A DNA stretch of 64,000 nucleotides from Streptomyces camponoticapitis (GCF_014646115.1 NZ_BMMV01000027.1:45801-109800); one strand, 5' to 3'. Positions 42,698 to 51,848 are shown, counted from the first letter of the stretch. Made by a program: numbers and translations. Notes: generated from the sequence alone by a model not told the origin.

Positions 42698-43438
42698 ATG
42701 ACGGCCATGGGAGCCGGACCCGCACTCCGCCTCGCGCGCGCCGCGGTCTTCGCCGCCGTGTGCGTCCTGGTGTCCGGGCTCGGCCACGCCCTGTCGTCCG
42801 GTGGCCCGCTGCCGCCGCGCGTGCTCGCTCTCGCCTTCCTGCCGGTGTGCGGCGCGGGGTGGTTGCTGTCCGGGAGGGAACGCGGCGGCGCCGTGATCGT
42901 CGGCGCGAGCGCCGCCGGACAGCTACTGCTGCACGCGGTGTTCAGCGGTCTGCATCCCCGTCCGCGCGGCGTCCACGCGGGACACGGCGCCGGCCACACC
43001 GGCACCACCGGCAGCGGTACGGGCGCGGGCGGGGGCGGCCACGAAAGCACCGGCGGTGGCGGCGAGTTGTCCCACGAGGCATTCGGTGAACTCCTCAGCC
43101 TGAACGGGCTCGCCGGACTGCTCGACAGCTCCGGCTTCACCTCCGGCATGCTCGGCGCGCACCTGCTCGCCGGCCTCGTGTGCGGCTGGTGGCTGTGGCG
43201 CGGCGACCGCGCCTTCGTACGGCTGATGGGCGCGCTCGCCCTGTTCGCCGCCGAGTTCGCGTACGGCTTCGCGTACGAACGTCTCCGCTTCGCCCACGCG
43301 GTGCTGAGCGGTGGTGGGCGCGAGCACCGCCCGGTACGTCGGCCGTCTCCCGTCGCGTACCCGCCGATCCGGCCACCGGCCCAACTCCCGGCCCCGCACG
43401 TCGTGTCGCGGCGCGGGCCGCCGGTCCTCGCGTTCTGA
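42698..43438 (+). CDS. Multi-pass membrane protein with His-rich loop
   Basis: The product is 246 aa from ATG 42698. About five helices are seen (AAVFAAVCVLVSGLGHAL, VLALAFLPVCGAGWLL, VIVGASAAGQLLLHAVF, LGAHLLAGLVCGWWLW, LMGALALFAAEFAYGF). Between helices 3 and 4 lies a Gly/His-rich loop, HAGHGAGHTGTTGSGTG and GGGGHEST, which could bind metal. The C-terminus is Pro/Arg-rich and cytoplasmic. I recognise no named family. It is followed by an ECF sigma gene 71 nt downstream and faces a haem membrane protein, so a role in metal or redox homeostasis is a reasonable guess only. Confidence 0.8.
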   Translation: MTAMGAGPALRLARAAVFAAVCVLVSGLGHALSSGGPLPPRVLALAFLPVCGAGWLLSGRERGGAVIVGASAAGQLLLHAVFSGLHPRPRGVHAGHGAGHTGTTGSGTGAGGGGHESTGGGGELSHEAFGELLSLNGLAGLLDSSGFTSGMLGAHLLAGLVCGWWLWRGDRAFVRLMGALALFAAEFAYGFAYERLRFAHAVLSGGGREHRPVRRPSPVAYPPIRPPAQLPAPHVVSRRGPPVLAF

Positions 43439-43509
43439 GCGCATTTCCGCTCCCCACCTTCACCGCTCTGATTCCACGGGCCACGCGGCCCGGACGCGAA
43501 GGACTTCTC

Positions 43510-44238
43510 GTGATAACTGCTGCCCCGCACACCCCTGCGCCCGCGCCCAGACAGATACCCCCCACCCGCATACATCCGACGACCGGAAGAAGCGCGCGGC
43601 CCGACGACTCCGAGATCACCGCGTGGGCGCTGGCCGCCGGTCTCGGTGACCGGCGCGCCGCCGAGCTGTTCGTACGGGCCACGTACGACGACGTACGCCG
43701 CTTCGTCGCGCACCTCAGCTCCGACGTGCGCGGAGCGGACGACCTCACCCAGGAGACCTATCTGCGGGCGCTGGCCAGCCTCGCGCGGTTCGCGGGACGT
43801 TCCTGCGCGCGGGTGTGGCTGCTGGCGATCGCGCGCCGGGTGGTCGTCGACCGGTACCGGCGGGCGGCCGTACGGCCCCGGATCGCCGACACCACGGACT
43901 GGGTGACTGTCGCGGACCGTGCTCAGCCCCGTCATCTGCCGGGTTTCGAGGAGTCCGTGGCGCTCGCGGACGCGCTGGCCACGATGGAGCCGGGGCGGCG
44001 GCAGGCGTTCGCGCTGACCCGGCTTCTCGGACTCTCGTACGCGGAGGCCGCCGACGCGCTGGGCTGCCCCGTCGGGACGATACGGTCCCGCGTCGCCCGC
44101 GCCCGGCGGGATCTCGCGGCGGTCTGGCAGCCCGAGGGCGCGAGAGCTGCGGCGGACGAGAGGGCGGCGGCAGGCGGGAGCGGGGCGGGCGGGCCGCGCG
44201 CGGCGGACGAGCGCGCGTTGACCGCCCTGGCCGGGTGA
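43510..44238 (+). CDS. ECF-type RNA polymerase sigma factor
   Basis: The product is 242 aa from GTG 43510 with AAGGA 6 nt upstream. Region 2 reads ELFVRATYDDVRRFVAHLSS and DLTQETYLRALASLARF. Region 4 reads ALATMEPGRRQAFALTRLLG, LSYAEAADALGCPVGTIRSR and VARARRDL, ending the DNA-binding helix. A disordered Ala/Gly-rich tail follows. There is no classical anti-sigma gene next to it; the membrane protein upstream is the only candidate partner. It resembles the small sigma factors often found with copper or haem membrane proteins in Streptomyces. Confidence 0.93.
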   Translation: MITAAPHTPAPAPRQIPPTRIHPTTGRSARPDDSEITAWALAAGLGDRRAAELFVRATYDDVRRFVAHLSSDVRGADDLTQETYLRALASLARFAGRSCARVWLLAIARRVVVDRYRRAAVRPRIADTTDWVTVADRAQPRHLPGFEESVALADALATMEPGRRQAFALTRLLGLSYAEAADALGCPVGTIRSRVARARRDLAAVWQPEGARAAADERAAAGGSGAGGPRAADERALTALAG

Positions 44239-44256
44239 CGCTCCCGTAATCGTGTG

Positions 44257-45492
44257 TCAGCGCGGGTGGCGAGCCCCGGCAAGCTCGCCGCCCGCGCGGC
44301 GCCGCGCGGTCCCGGCGACGTACATCACCAGCAGCGCGGGCAGCAGCACCGCCTGGGCGCTGACCAGCACCCAGAACACCGGTACCGCCGAAGCCCGTTC
44401 GGCCGCCTCGTACAGCTGTCCGCCGACCACGGCCGCCGCGAACGCCCCGAGCCCGGCCGCCAGCCGCTGTCTGCCGAAGACCGTCGCGGACGGGGCCGCC
44501 GACCGGTCGAGCGCCTCCAGGTCGTTCTTCAGGAAGAGGACGATCTCGCCGAAGCAGAGCAGGACCGCGCCGACCGCGATCCCCGCCCGGCCGCCGAGCG
44601 CGAGCACCGCCGTACCGGCCGCCATCGCGCCGAAACCCACCCGCAGCGCCGCCGCGTACCGCAGCGCCGCGAGCCGCCGCGCGAACAGCGGCTGGGCGAT
44701 GACGAGGAGGATCGCGCAGCCCATGAGGACGGTCCCGTAGAAGGCGGTGGAGGTGCGGGGCACGGCGTAGAGGGCGAGGTAGTGCTGGAAGAACATGAAG
44801 ACGTAGACGGCGAGCACGGTGAAGGCGAACGGCGGCAGCGGGAGCGAGCGTTGGGCACCGGAGGCCTCTTCCTCCGTCCCCGGGGCGCGCTCCTCCTCCG
44901 CCGCCCCCGCCTCGTCCGCCACGGACGGCAGCAGCACGTGCCCCATTCCCACCAGGGCGAACAGCACCGCGACGCCCGTGAACAGCCCCGCGGGCGACGT
45001 CAGTACGAAGGGAGCGGCGGCCGGCGGCCCGAGCGCGATGCCGGCGTTGAAGGCCGAACCGCTCGCCGCGAGCAGCGCCGGCCGCCGTTCCTGCCCGCAA
45101 CCCGCCACCAGATACGCCTTGTTGGCGGGCAGGTACAGCGCGGCGCCGCACGACACCAGGAACAGCGCGCCCACCGCGACAGCCGGCCGGGTCAGGCCCG
45201 GTACGAAGGCGGCGAAGCCCGCCGTGCGTACGGCGAGCGCCACCAGCATCGTGGCCCGCAACCCGATCCGGGCCGCGAGCGCGGCCCCGACGACACCGCC
45301 GGAGAACTGCACCAGCGACGCGACCGCCAGTACGGCGCCCACCACCCCGAGGCCGAGCCCGAAGCGCTCGTGGAGGAGCACCGACATGTAGGGGAGTACG
45401 GCGAAGCTGCCGATCGTGATGAGGAACGAGGCGCCGAGCAGGAAGAGTTGAGGCCCCGTCAGGGCGCCGGGCGCGCCGAGCCGCCCCCTCAC
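44257..45492 (-). CDS. MFS transporter, likely product exporter of a biosynthetic cassette
   Basis: The product is 411 aa from GTG 45492 (VRGRLGAPGALTGPQLFLLG), whose GTGA overlaps the ATP-grasp stop. It has twelve helices in two six-helix halves with a charged loop (DEAGAAEEERAPGTEEEASG) between. The motif after helix 2, AALAARIGLRATMLVAL, fits the MFS loop. Its coupling to a ligase and a PLP enzyme suggests it exports what they make and confers self-resistance. Longer in-frame starts exist but overlap the ATP-grasp gene. Confidence 0.9.
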   Translation of the reverse strand: MRGRLGAPGALTGPQLFLLGASFLITIGSFAVLPYMSVLLHERFGLGLGVVGAVLAVASLVQFSGGVVGAALAARIGLRATMLVALAVRTAGFAAFVPGLTRPAVAVGALFLVSCGAALYLPANKAYLVAGCGQERRPALLAASGSAFNAGIALGPPAAAPFVLTSPAGLFTGVAVLFALVGMGHVLLPSVADEAGAAEEERAPGTEEEASGAQRSLPLPPFAFTVLAVYVFMFFQHYLALYAVPRTSTAFYGTVLMGCAILLVIAQPLFARRLAALRYAAALRVGFGAMAAGTAVLALGGRAGIAVGAVLLCFGEIVLFLKNDLEALDRSAAPSATVFGRQRLAAGLGAFAAAVVGGQLYEAAERASAVPVFWVLVSAQAVLLPALLVMYVAGTARRRAGGELAGARHPR

Positions 45493-46736
45493 CTCCCCTC
45501 GGCCGTCTTCATCACCGGCCGCACCGTCGTCGCCGCGCTCCACGCCCGGTGCTGCGCCAGCTCCGCGGTCGCCCCCTGAGCGAGCACCATGCCCGTGCAG
45601 CCGCGCTGGTCGCCCACATGCTGCACGGCGTCGCCCGGAGCCCGCACCGGGTACCAACCCACCTCGCCGGGGAAGGCGTTGAGGCCCTCCAGCCCGGCCC
45701 ACCCGTCGAGCACGCCGGGTTCGTCCGCGTACACGAGCACGAAAGCCACGGCAGGCCCGGTCGGGCGCAGCGGGGCGTCCAGCAGGCGCGGGCGGCGGCC
45801 GAGCGTGACGTCGACCAGCGCCTCGTAGACGTCGACCTCCAGCGTGCGGCACATCGCCTCGGCGACGAGGGCGCCGCCGATCCTGCGGTTGATCTCGACC
45901 AGCTCCGGTCCGCGCCCGGTGAGGACGAACTCGACGTGCGCGAAGCCCTGGTCGTGCCCGGCCGTGGCGAGGACGGAGCCCACCCACCGTTCGATCAGGG
46001 CCAGTTGATCGTCGGGCAGGGCCACCGGGAAGGCGGCGGCCTCCTCCCGTACGGCGGGACGGCGCGACGTCTGGCGGCTCAGCACCCCCAGCAGCCGCGT
46101 GTGCCCCTCCCAGCTCAGGGTCTCGGCGCTGTAGAGAGGCCCGGCGAGGAAAGGTTCTGCGAACAGGCTTCCGTTCAGCCCGCCCGGCCGCCGCGCACGC
46201 TCCTCGGCCTCCGCAAGCGCCGCACGCAGCGCCTCGTCGTCGTGCGTGATCCACACGTCCCGCGACGACGTCCCGGCGGACACCTTCAGCACGGCGGGCA
46301 GCCCGACGGCCTCGCGCACCGACTCTGCGCTGTCCGGACGGGGTTGGACCACCACGGACGTCCCGGCGCTCAACCCCGCCCGGTGCAGCGTCCGCCGTAC
46401 GCGCGCCTTGTCACGAAGCAGTTTTACGGCCTCCGGATCCGGACCCGGCAGCCCGAGTTCCTGTGCGAGGTCGGCCGCGGGCCCGCTCCAGGTGTCCGTC
46501 GTGTTGATCAGCCCGGCGAGGTCGGGCACGCGCGCGAGCGCGCGGCGTACGGCGGGCGGGTCGAAGGTGTCGACGTCGATGACCTCCACGCCGTCGGCGC
46601 CGTCCGCCGTGGCCAGCTCGTGGCGGTAGACGCTCCGGTCGCCGGTCAGCAGGACGAAGCGGTGCCCGGCGGCGCGGCAGGCCCGCGCCGTACGCCCGAG
46701 GCCGAAGGAGAGTGCTTCCAGGGCGGCGATCGTCAT
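45489..46736 (-). CDS. ATP-grasp carboxylate-amine ligase
   Basis: The product is 415 aa from ATG 46736, overlapping the PLP-enzyme stop by 4 nt. Domain order is as in ATP-grasp ligases: an N-terminal Rossmann-like part (RFVLLTGDRSVYRHEL), then KLLRDKARVRRTLHRAGLSA, AVLKVSAGTSSRDVWI with a nucleotide-binding Lys, and the metal-binding GPELVEINRRIGGALVAEAM. Such enzymes join a carboxylate to an amine (often amino acid to amino acid) via an acyl-phosphate. Neighbours give it a biosynthetic rather than a primary-metabolic setting. The substrates cannot be read from sequence. Confidence 0.92.
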   Translation of the reverse strand: MTIAALEALSFGLGRTARACRAAGHRFVLLTGDRSVYRHELATADGADGVEVIDVDTFDPPAVRRALARVPDLAGLINTTDTWSGPAADLAQELGLPGPDPEAVKLLRDKARVRRTLHRAGLSAGTSVVVQPRPDSAESVREAVGLPAVLKVSAGTSSRDVWITHDDEALRAALAEAEERARRPGGLNGSLFAEPFLAGPLYSAETLSWEGHTRLLGVLSRQTSRRPAVREEAAAFPVALPDDQLALIERWVGSVLATAGHDQGFAHVEFVLTGRGPELVEINRRIGGALVAEAMCRTLEVDVYEALVDVTLGRRPRLLDAPLRPTGPAVAFVLVYADEPGVLDGWAGLEGLNAFPGEVGWYPVRAPGDAVQHVGDQRGCTGMVLAQGATAELAQHRAWSAATTVRPVMKTAEGR

Positions 46737-47809
46737 CGGCCGGCCTCGCTCTCCGTCGTGACGACGGCGCCCGGGGGCGCGGGCCGGCCCGCCCACTCCA
46801 TCACGGCCCAGGGCGGGCGCAGTTCGGCCAGTTCGTCGATCGGGTGGGGTTTCAGCGCGCCCGGTTCGGACGCCTCGGTGTGCCGGGCGAACACCCGCTC
46901 GGCGTAGCGGTGTCCGGTGTCCGCGCCGAGGACCAGGTGCGTACGGCGCGGATCGCGCGCCGCCTCCCAGGCCGCGACGAGATGCGCGGCGCCGGTGGAC
47001 AGCCCCGCGAACACCGCGTGCTCCTTGAGCAGCGCGACGGCGCCGGCCATCGCGTGCCGGAAGTCGAGCCAGTGCACGGTGTCGTACAGCTCGTGCCGCA
47101 CGTTCCCGAAGGGGATGGAGCTGCCGATGCCCGCGATGATCGCGTCCGGATCGCTGAAGCCCTCGCTGCCGAACGTCACGCTGCCGAAGGGCTGGATGCC
47201 CACCAGCCGTACCGGGCGCCCGTCGGCGCGCAGCGCCCGCGTGAGTCCGCCGGTCGACGCGCCGGTGCCGACGGTGCCGACGACGGTCAGCTCGGCCCCG
47301 GGCAGGGCGGCGGCGGCCAGGTCGGCCAGCTCCCGGTAGCCGGTGTGGTGCACGCCGTCGTGGTACTGCCGCATCCAGTGGAAGTCCCGCCGGGAGTCGA
47401 GCAGTTGGCGTACGTGCCGGACCCGTCGCTCCTGGTCGAGTCTGAGGCTCTGCGACGGCGGCATCTGGTCCACGGTCGCGCCGAGCACCTCCAGCTGGGC
47501 GCGCATCGTGGCGTCCACGGTGGTCGAGGCCACGATGTGGCAGCGCAGACCGTAGCGGTGGCAGGCCATGGCGAGCGCGAGGGCGTAGATACCGCTCGAA
47601 CTGTCCACGAGGGTCTGGCCCGGTACCACCCGGCCGCGTTCGAGCAGCTCGCGCACGGCGCCGAGCGCCGCGTACACCTTCATGGTCTCGAAGCGGGCCA
47701 GCACCACGTTCTCGGAGAGCCGGAGGAAGGCCGGGGCTTTCATGGCATCGGTGATGTGGTCGTGCACGGGGACCGACAGGCGGGGGGTGGCGGGGCTGAG
47801 CTGGGGCAT
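46733..47809 (-). CDS. Cysteine-synthase-like (SbnA/OASS fold) PLP enzyme
   Basis: The product is 358 aa from ATG 47809. It has fold-type II PLP architecture: the Lys in LARFETMKVYAALGAV near residue 44 replaces the usual GSxKDR context, the substrate loop is VDSSSGIYALALAM, and the phosphate-binding loop is VGTVGTGASTGGLTRAL. Such divergent members perform beta-replacement on O-phospho- or O-acetylserine to make non-protein amino acids (for example diaminopropionate or cyanoalanine-type products). With an ATP-grasp ligase, MFS and methyltransferase in one unit it probably supplies the special building block. Confidence 0.9.
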   Translation of the reverse strand: MPQLSPATPRLSVPVHDHITDAMKAPAFLRLSENVVLARFETMKVYAALGAVRELLERGRVVPGQTLVDSSSGIYALALAMACHRYGLRCHIVASTTVDATMRAQLEVLGATVDQMPPSQSLRLDQERRVRHVRQLLDSRRDFHWMRQYHDGVHHTGYRELADLAAAALPGAELTVVGTVGTGASTGGLTRALRADGRPVRLVGIQPFGSVTFGSEGFSDPDAIIAGIGSSIPFGNVRHELYDTVHWLDFRHAMAGAVALLKEHAVFAGLSTGAAHLVAAWEAARDPRRTHLVLGADTGHRYAERVFARHTEASEPGALKPHPIDELAELRPPWAVMEWAGRPAPPGAVVTTESEAGR

Positions 47810-47902
47810 GGCGTACGGGTCCTCCGGGGCTGTGGAGCGTGGCGTACGGGAGTGGGGGGCGGGGCGGTCCGGGCGGGCCCCTGCCCCGGGTGTCGCCGGG
47901 CG

Positions 47903-48682
47903 TCACTTCTTCAGACCCCGGACGATCAGACGGCGCGAACTCTGGTCGTACGGACCGCCGTCGAAGTCCCCGAAGCACTCGACGTCCGTGAACCCGGCCG
48001 CCACGAAGAGGTCGTGCAGTTCGGCGGCGCTGTAGAGGAAGGACCTGATGGACGCGGTGCGGGCGGTGTCTCCGCGGACGAGCGTCCAGTCGGTGCGGAG
48101 CCTGCGCCAGCTGTCCAGGACGGTGTCACGCTGCACGACGTACGAACCGTCCGGCAGATCCACAGCCTGTGGACGGCCGATCCAGCCCGCGAGCACCTCC
48201 TTGCCCATGACGTCGACCAGCAGCCGGCCGCCGGGGGCGAGGCTCTGCCACGCGTTGCGCAGCACCTGGAAGTTGTCGGCGGCGTCCTCGAAGTAGCCGA
48301 AGGAGGTGAAGACGTTGAGGATCACGTCGTACGCCTCGGGGGCGGTGTACGTGAGCATGTCCTCGCGTACGAGCCGGATGTCCGCCTCGGCCGCCTGGGG
48401 GGCTTCGGGGGCCTCGCGGGCTTCGCGGCAGGCGGCTTCGGCGCGCTCCAGCATGGCCGGGCTCAGATCGACGCCGGTGACGCGGTAGCCGCGTGCGGCG
48501 AGGGGGACGAGGAAGAGGCCGGGGCCGCAGCAGAGGTCGAGGACCCGGGAGCCGGGCGGGAAGTCCAGCAGCGGGGCGGTCCTGACCAGCTCGGCGACGG
48601 TCTCGGCGCGGGTGCCGGAGAACATGGCCGGGGCGAAGTCGACCCACAGGCTGTCGTCGTCGTACCAGTCGTCGCGTGTCAC
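47903..48682 (-). CDS. Class I SAM-dependent methyltransferase
   Basis: The product is 259 aa from GTG 48682 (GGAGG at 5 nt); an ATG at 48724 lacks a ribosome site. Motif I is RVLDLCCGPGLFLVPLAARG, motif II RVTGVDLSPAMLERA, and motif IV EAYDVILNVFTSFGYFEDAA. The C-terminal half has the YVVQRDTVLDSWRRLRTDW strand set seen in small N- or O-methyltransferases. It is the first gene of the minus-strand run leading into the PLP enzyme, ATP-grasp ligase and MFS exporter with 93 nt before the next gene, so it is likely the tailoring enzyme of that cassette. Confidence 0.88.
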   Translation of the reverse strand: MTRDDWYDDDSLWVDFAPAMFSGTRAETVAELVRTAPLLDFPPGSRVLDLCCGPGLFLVPLAARGYRVTGVDLSPAMLERAEAACREAREAPEAPQAAEADIRLVREDMLTYTAPEAYDVILNVFTSFGYFEDAADNFQVLRNAWQSLAPGGRLLVDVMGKEVLAGWIGRPQAVDLPDGSYVVQRDTVLDSWRRLRTDWTLVRGDTARTASIRSFLYSAAELHDLFVAAGFTDVECFGDFDGGPYDQSSRRLIVRGLKK

Positions 48683-48889
48683 ATCGGCCTCCACGTGTCC
48701 TCGTGCGTCCGTCCGCGTCCTCATGAGTTGTCGCGGCGTGGCGGGCCCGAGTTCCCGGTGCGCGCGAATTGGCGAGAGGTGGCCATGGCGGGCGGTGGGG
48801 GAACCCGGCGGCTCGCACCGGCCGTTCTCTCCTCGACGGATCGACGGATCGACGAACGATTCGGAACAGAGGGGGAGGAGGGCGGCACG

Positions 48890-50161
48890 ATGCTCGACCT
48901 GATCGCCGGGGGGAACGTGTCCCTGCCCGGGGGCGCGCTCGTGATCCGGGTGCCGGGGCCTTTCGACCTGTCCGTACTGGTCACGGGCGAGGACGGCAAG
49001 GTCTCGGGCGACGGTGACTTCGTCTTCTACAACCAGCCGTCGGCGCCCGGCGCGACTCTGCGGGGTGACACGGTCACGGTGGACGCTGGGCGGCTGCGGG
49101 CCGGGGCGAGCCGGGTCACCGTGGTGGTGAGCGCGGCCGATCCGGCGGTCCCGCTCGGGCGGCTGCCCGTGCCGACGCTGACGGTGACCGGGAGCGGCGG
49201 CCGGGGGCTCGCCCGGTTCACACCACCGCGCCCGGCGCACGAGAGCGTGCTGCTGCTGGTGGAGATCTACCGCCGGGGCGGCGGCTGGAAGCTACGGGCC
49301 CTGGGCCAGGGCTATGTGGACGGGCTGGCCGGGATCGCGCGCGACTTCGGCGTGGAGGTGGCCGAGGACGACCCCACGCCCGACGACGGTTTCACCGCCC
49401 TGGTCAACGCCGAGCGCTCGCGGTCGGGCGCGCCGCCCGTCAGGGCCGACGCCCGGCTCATGGCGGCGGCACAGGCGCACTGCGCCGCCATGGCGGCCGA
49501 CGGCCGGCTCGGCTCCGCGCCCGGCCGGCCGGGCGTCTCCCTCTACCAGCGGGTCACCGCCCAGGGGTACGCGTATCTGACGGTCGCCGAGCAGCTGGTC
49601 TCCGGTCCTCGTACGGAGGCCGACTTCCTGGCGTACTGCCTCCTCGACGCGCGCCTGGGCCGTACGGTGCGCGATCCCGCCCTCTCGGATGTGGGGGTCG
49701 CCCATGCCCCGGCCCCAGACGGTGACATCTTCTGGACGGCGGTGTGGGCGGGCCCCCTGACCCCGCGCGGACTGGCGGCCTTCGCGTCCGACGTCGTCGC
49801 GCTCACGAACGCGGAGCGCGGGGCCGCCGGCCTGCGCCCGCTGGCCGGTGACCCCCGGCTGACGGCGGCCGCGCAGGCGCACAGCGACGACATGGTCGCG
49901 CGGGGCTTCTACTCCCACACCGGCCTCGACGGCCGGGGGCCGTGGGACCGGGCCGCCGCCGCAGGCTGCACGCACCGTGGCATCGGCGAGAACATCGCCT
50001 GCGGTCAGCGGTCGGCGGCCGAGGTGGTCCGGGGCTGGATGGACAGCCCCGGACACCGGGCCAACATCCTGGGGCCGGACTTCACCCACATAGGCATCGG
50101 CTTCCGTGGAGGCGGCGAGAGGGGTACGTACTGGACCCAGCTGTTCGGCGCGGCGCGGTAG
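48890..50161 (+). CDS. TerD-domain protein fused to two CAP (SCP/PR1) domains
   Basis: The product is 423 aa from ATG 48890 with a strong GGAGG. Residues 1-160 are a TerD stress-protein domain: IAGGNVSLPGGALVIRVPGP, GDGDFVFYNQPSAPGATLRG, and LLLVEIYRRGGGWKLRALGQ. Two CAP domains follow, the first degenerate (ALVNAERSRSGAPPVRADAR), the second canonical: ALTNAERGAAGLRPLAGDPR, GFYSHTGLDGRGPWDRAAAA, GIGENIACGQRSAAEVVRGW and MDSPGHRANILGP. There is no signal peptide, although CAP proteins are usually secreted. It is likely a stress or defence protein. It is convergent with the S33 peptidase. Confidence 0.92.
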   Translation: MLDLIAGGNVSLPGGALVIRVPGPFDLSVLVTGEDGKVSGDGDFVFYNQPSAPGATLRGDTVTVDAGRLRAGASRVTVVVSAADPAVPLGRLPVPTLTVTGSGGRGLARFTPPRPAHESVLLLVEIYRRGGGWKLRALGQGYVDGLAGIARDFGVEVAEDDPTPDDGFTALVNAERSRSGAPPVRADARLMAAAQAHCAAMAADGRLGSAPGRPGVSLYQRVTAQGYAYLTVAEQLVSGPRTEADFLAYCLLDARLGRTVRDPALSDVGVAHAPAPDGDIFWTAVWAGPLTPRGLAAFASDVVALTNAERGAAGLRPLAGDPRLTAAAQAHSDDMVARGFYSHTGLDGRGPWDRAAAAGCTHRGIGENIACGQRSAAEVVRGWMDSPGHRANILGPDFTHIGIGFRGGGERGTYWTQLFGAAR

Positions 50162-50167
50162 CCGGGA

Positions 50168-51685
50168 TCAACTCGCGCAGTACACATCCTTTTCAGGGCG
50201 CTCGCCGGTCTTCAGGAAGGTGGTGACCTTGCTGTCGCCGCAGGCATTGCCGTTGGCCAGGTACATACCGTGGCCGCCCTGGTCGACGGTGACGAGCCGG
50301 GCGCGGTCCCCCAGGGCCTCGCGCATCTTCAGGGCGCCGAAGTAGGGGGTCGACGGGTCGCGCAGGCTCTGGATCATCAGGATGTTGGACGGGCCCCGGT
50401 CCGTGATACGGGTCGGCTTCTCCGCCGGGCCGGTCTTCCAGAAGGCGCAGGGCAGGACGTTCCTGGGCATGCCGGCGGTGAGGGGGTAGCGGGCGCGGTC
50501 ATCCTTCATGGCCCGCGCGTATCCGGCGACGGAGCTGGGCCAGCGCACGTCGTTGCACACGACCGCCATCGTGACCGCCGCGTCCTCGTCCCGCGCGGGC
50601 TGGGCGACGTCCGGGGTCAGGACGGGTGTGGCGGCCGGGTCCTGGGCGGCCTGGACGAGCCGCGCGAGCTGCGGAAAGTTGGTGTCGGCGTAGAGGCCGC
50701 CGAGGAACGCCTGCCGGAGCATGCCGCCGGTCAGCGGGTTGCCCTCGGTGGTCGACTCCTTGGGCTCGCGGTCCAGCTTCGCCGCGAGCGTGAGGTACAA
50801 CGACCTTACGTCCGAAGGCCGTTCGGCCAGCCGCAGCCCTTCCGCCTCCCGGTCCGGATGGGCGGCCCAGGCCGCGAAGTCGGGGAAGCGGTCCTCCACG
50901 GCCCTCGACGTGTTGGCCATCCAGCCCCGCTCGACCCGTGTCGAGTCCGGGTCACCGCTGCTGTCCAGCACCCAACGGTCGGTGCGGCTCGGGTACTTCT
51001 GCGCGTAGACGGCCCCGATGTACGTCCCGTACGAGGTCCCCCACGCCGACAGCTTCTCCTCCCCCAGCGCCTGCCGGAACCGCTCGATGTCCCGCACCTC
51101 GTTGGCGGAGGTGAGACTCCGCAGGACCGGGCCCCCGTTCTCGTCACACGCCTCGGCCGTACGGCGCGAGCGGGCCAGGTTCTCCCCGATCTCCCCGTCG
51201 GGGCCGGGCCAGGACCGCATGTTCGCCAGATACCGGTCGTCCGCGTCGAGCCCGCAGCTCGCCGTCGTACTGCCGCCGACCCCGCGCGGATCGAAACTCA
51301 CGAGGTCGTACGCCCCGTCCATCTCCCGCTGCAACGCGGCCCCCTTCCGCGTCAGCGCCTGCACCCCGGACCCCCCGGGCCCGCCGGGGATCATCAGCAG
51401 CACCCCGCGCCGCGCCCCGGGCCGCTCACCGCGCACCCGGCTCACGGCGAGCGTCACCTGTTTCCCGCCCGGCTTCCGGTAGTCCAGCGGCACCTCCAAC
51501 TCCCCGCACTCCTGCCCCACGGGCCCCCCGACCTGCCCGCACGGCTCCCACACGATCCCCCGCGCCCCCTGCCCCTCGACGGCCGCCGCGACCCCGCTCC
51601 CCCCGACGGCCAACGACCCCGCGACAGCGGCGACGGACAGTGCGAGGACGAGGGCTCTCTGGCTGATGTTCCGGTAAGTGGTCAT
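50168..51685 (-). CDS. Secreted S33 (TAP-like) alpha/beta-hydrolase peptidase
   Basis: The 505-aa precursor starts MTTYRNISQRALVLALSVAA at ATG 51685 with a signal peptide cleaved near AAA-VE. The fold is that of the tripeptidyl aminopeptidase/SlpD family: PGGPGGSGVQAL oxyanion strand, nucleophile elbow SAWGTSYGTYIGAVY, RWVLDSSGDP, and a C-terminal TAP-like domain with SLRDPSTPYFGALKMREALG (Asp) and VDQGGHGMYL (His). Paired Cys residues (CGQVGGPVGQEC, CAFW) suggest disulfides. It probably clips N-terminal tripeptides or hydrophobic residues outside the cell. Confidence 0.93.
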   Translation of the reverse strand: MTTYRNISQRALVLALSVAAVAGSLAVGGSGVAAAVEGQGARGIVWEPCGQVGGPVGQECGELEVPLDYRKPGGKQVTLAVSRVRGERPGARRGVLLMIPGGPGGSGVQALTRKGAALQREMDGAYDLVSFDPRGVGGSTTASCGLDADDRYLANMRSWPGPDGEIGENLARSRRTAEACDENGGPVLRSLTSANEVRDIERFRQALGEEKLSAWGTSYGTYIGAVYAQKYPSRTDRWVLDSSGDPDSTRVERGWMANTSRAVEDRFPDFAAWAAHPDREAEGLRLAERPSDVRSLYLTLAAKLDREPKESTTEGNPLTGGMLRQAFLGGLYADTNFPQLARLVQAAQDPAATPVLTPDVAQPARDEDAAVTMAVVCNDVRWPSSVAGYARAMKDDRARYPLTAGMPRNVLPCAFWKTGPAEKPTRITDRGPSNILMIQSLRDPSTPYFGALKMREALGDRARLVTVDQGGHGMYLANGNACGDSKVTTFLKTGERPEKDVYCAS

Positions 51686-51848
51686 GGTGCAAGGGTTGTT
51701 GAAGGGCCGGATGTTTCCCATGCGGCAGGCACGCATCCGTGGGTGGGGGTATCCCCCGGGCCACACTCAGTACTCCAGCCGTAGATCCTGATCTCGACGG
51801 CAGGTCGGTGTGGCTGGGCATGCGAGATGGCCAGTTGGGGTGCGGGGA

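Noticed and set aside
44257..48682. A D-cycloserine-type cluster
   Set aside because: The ATP-grasp, PLP and MFS parts are reminiscent, but the racemase, arginine-hydroxylase and arginase-like genes of that pathway are absent.
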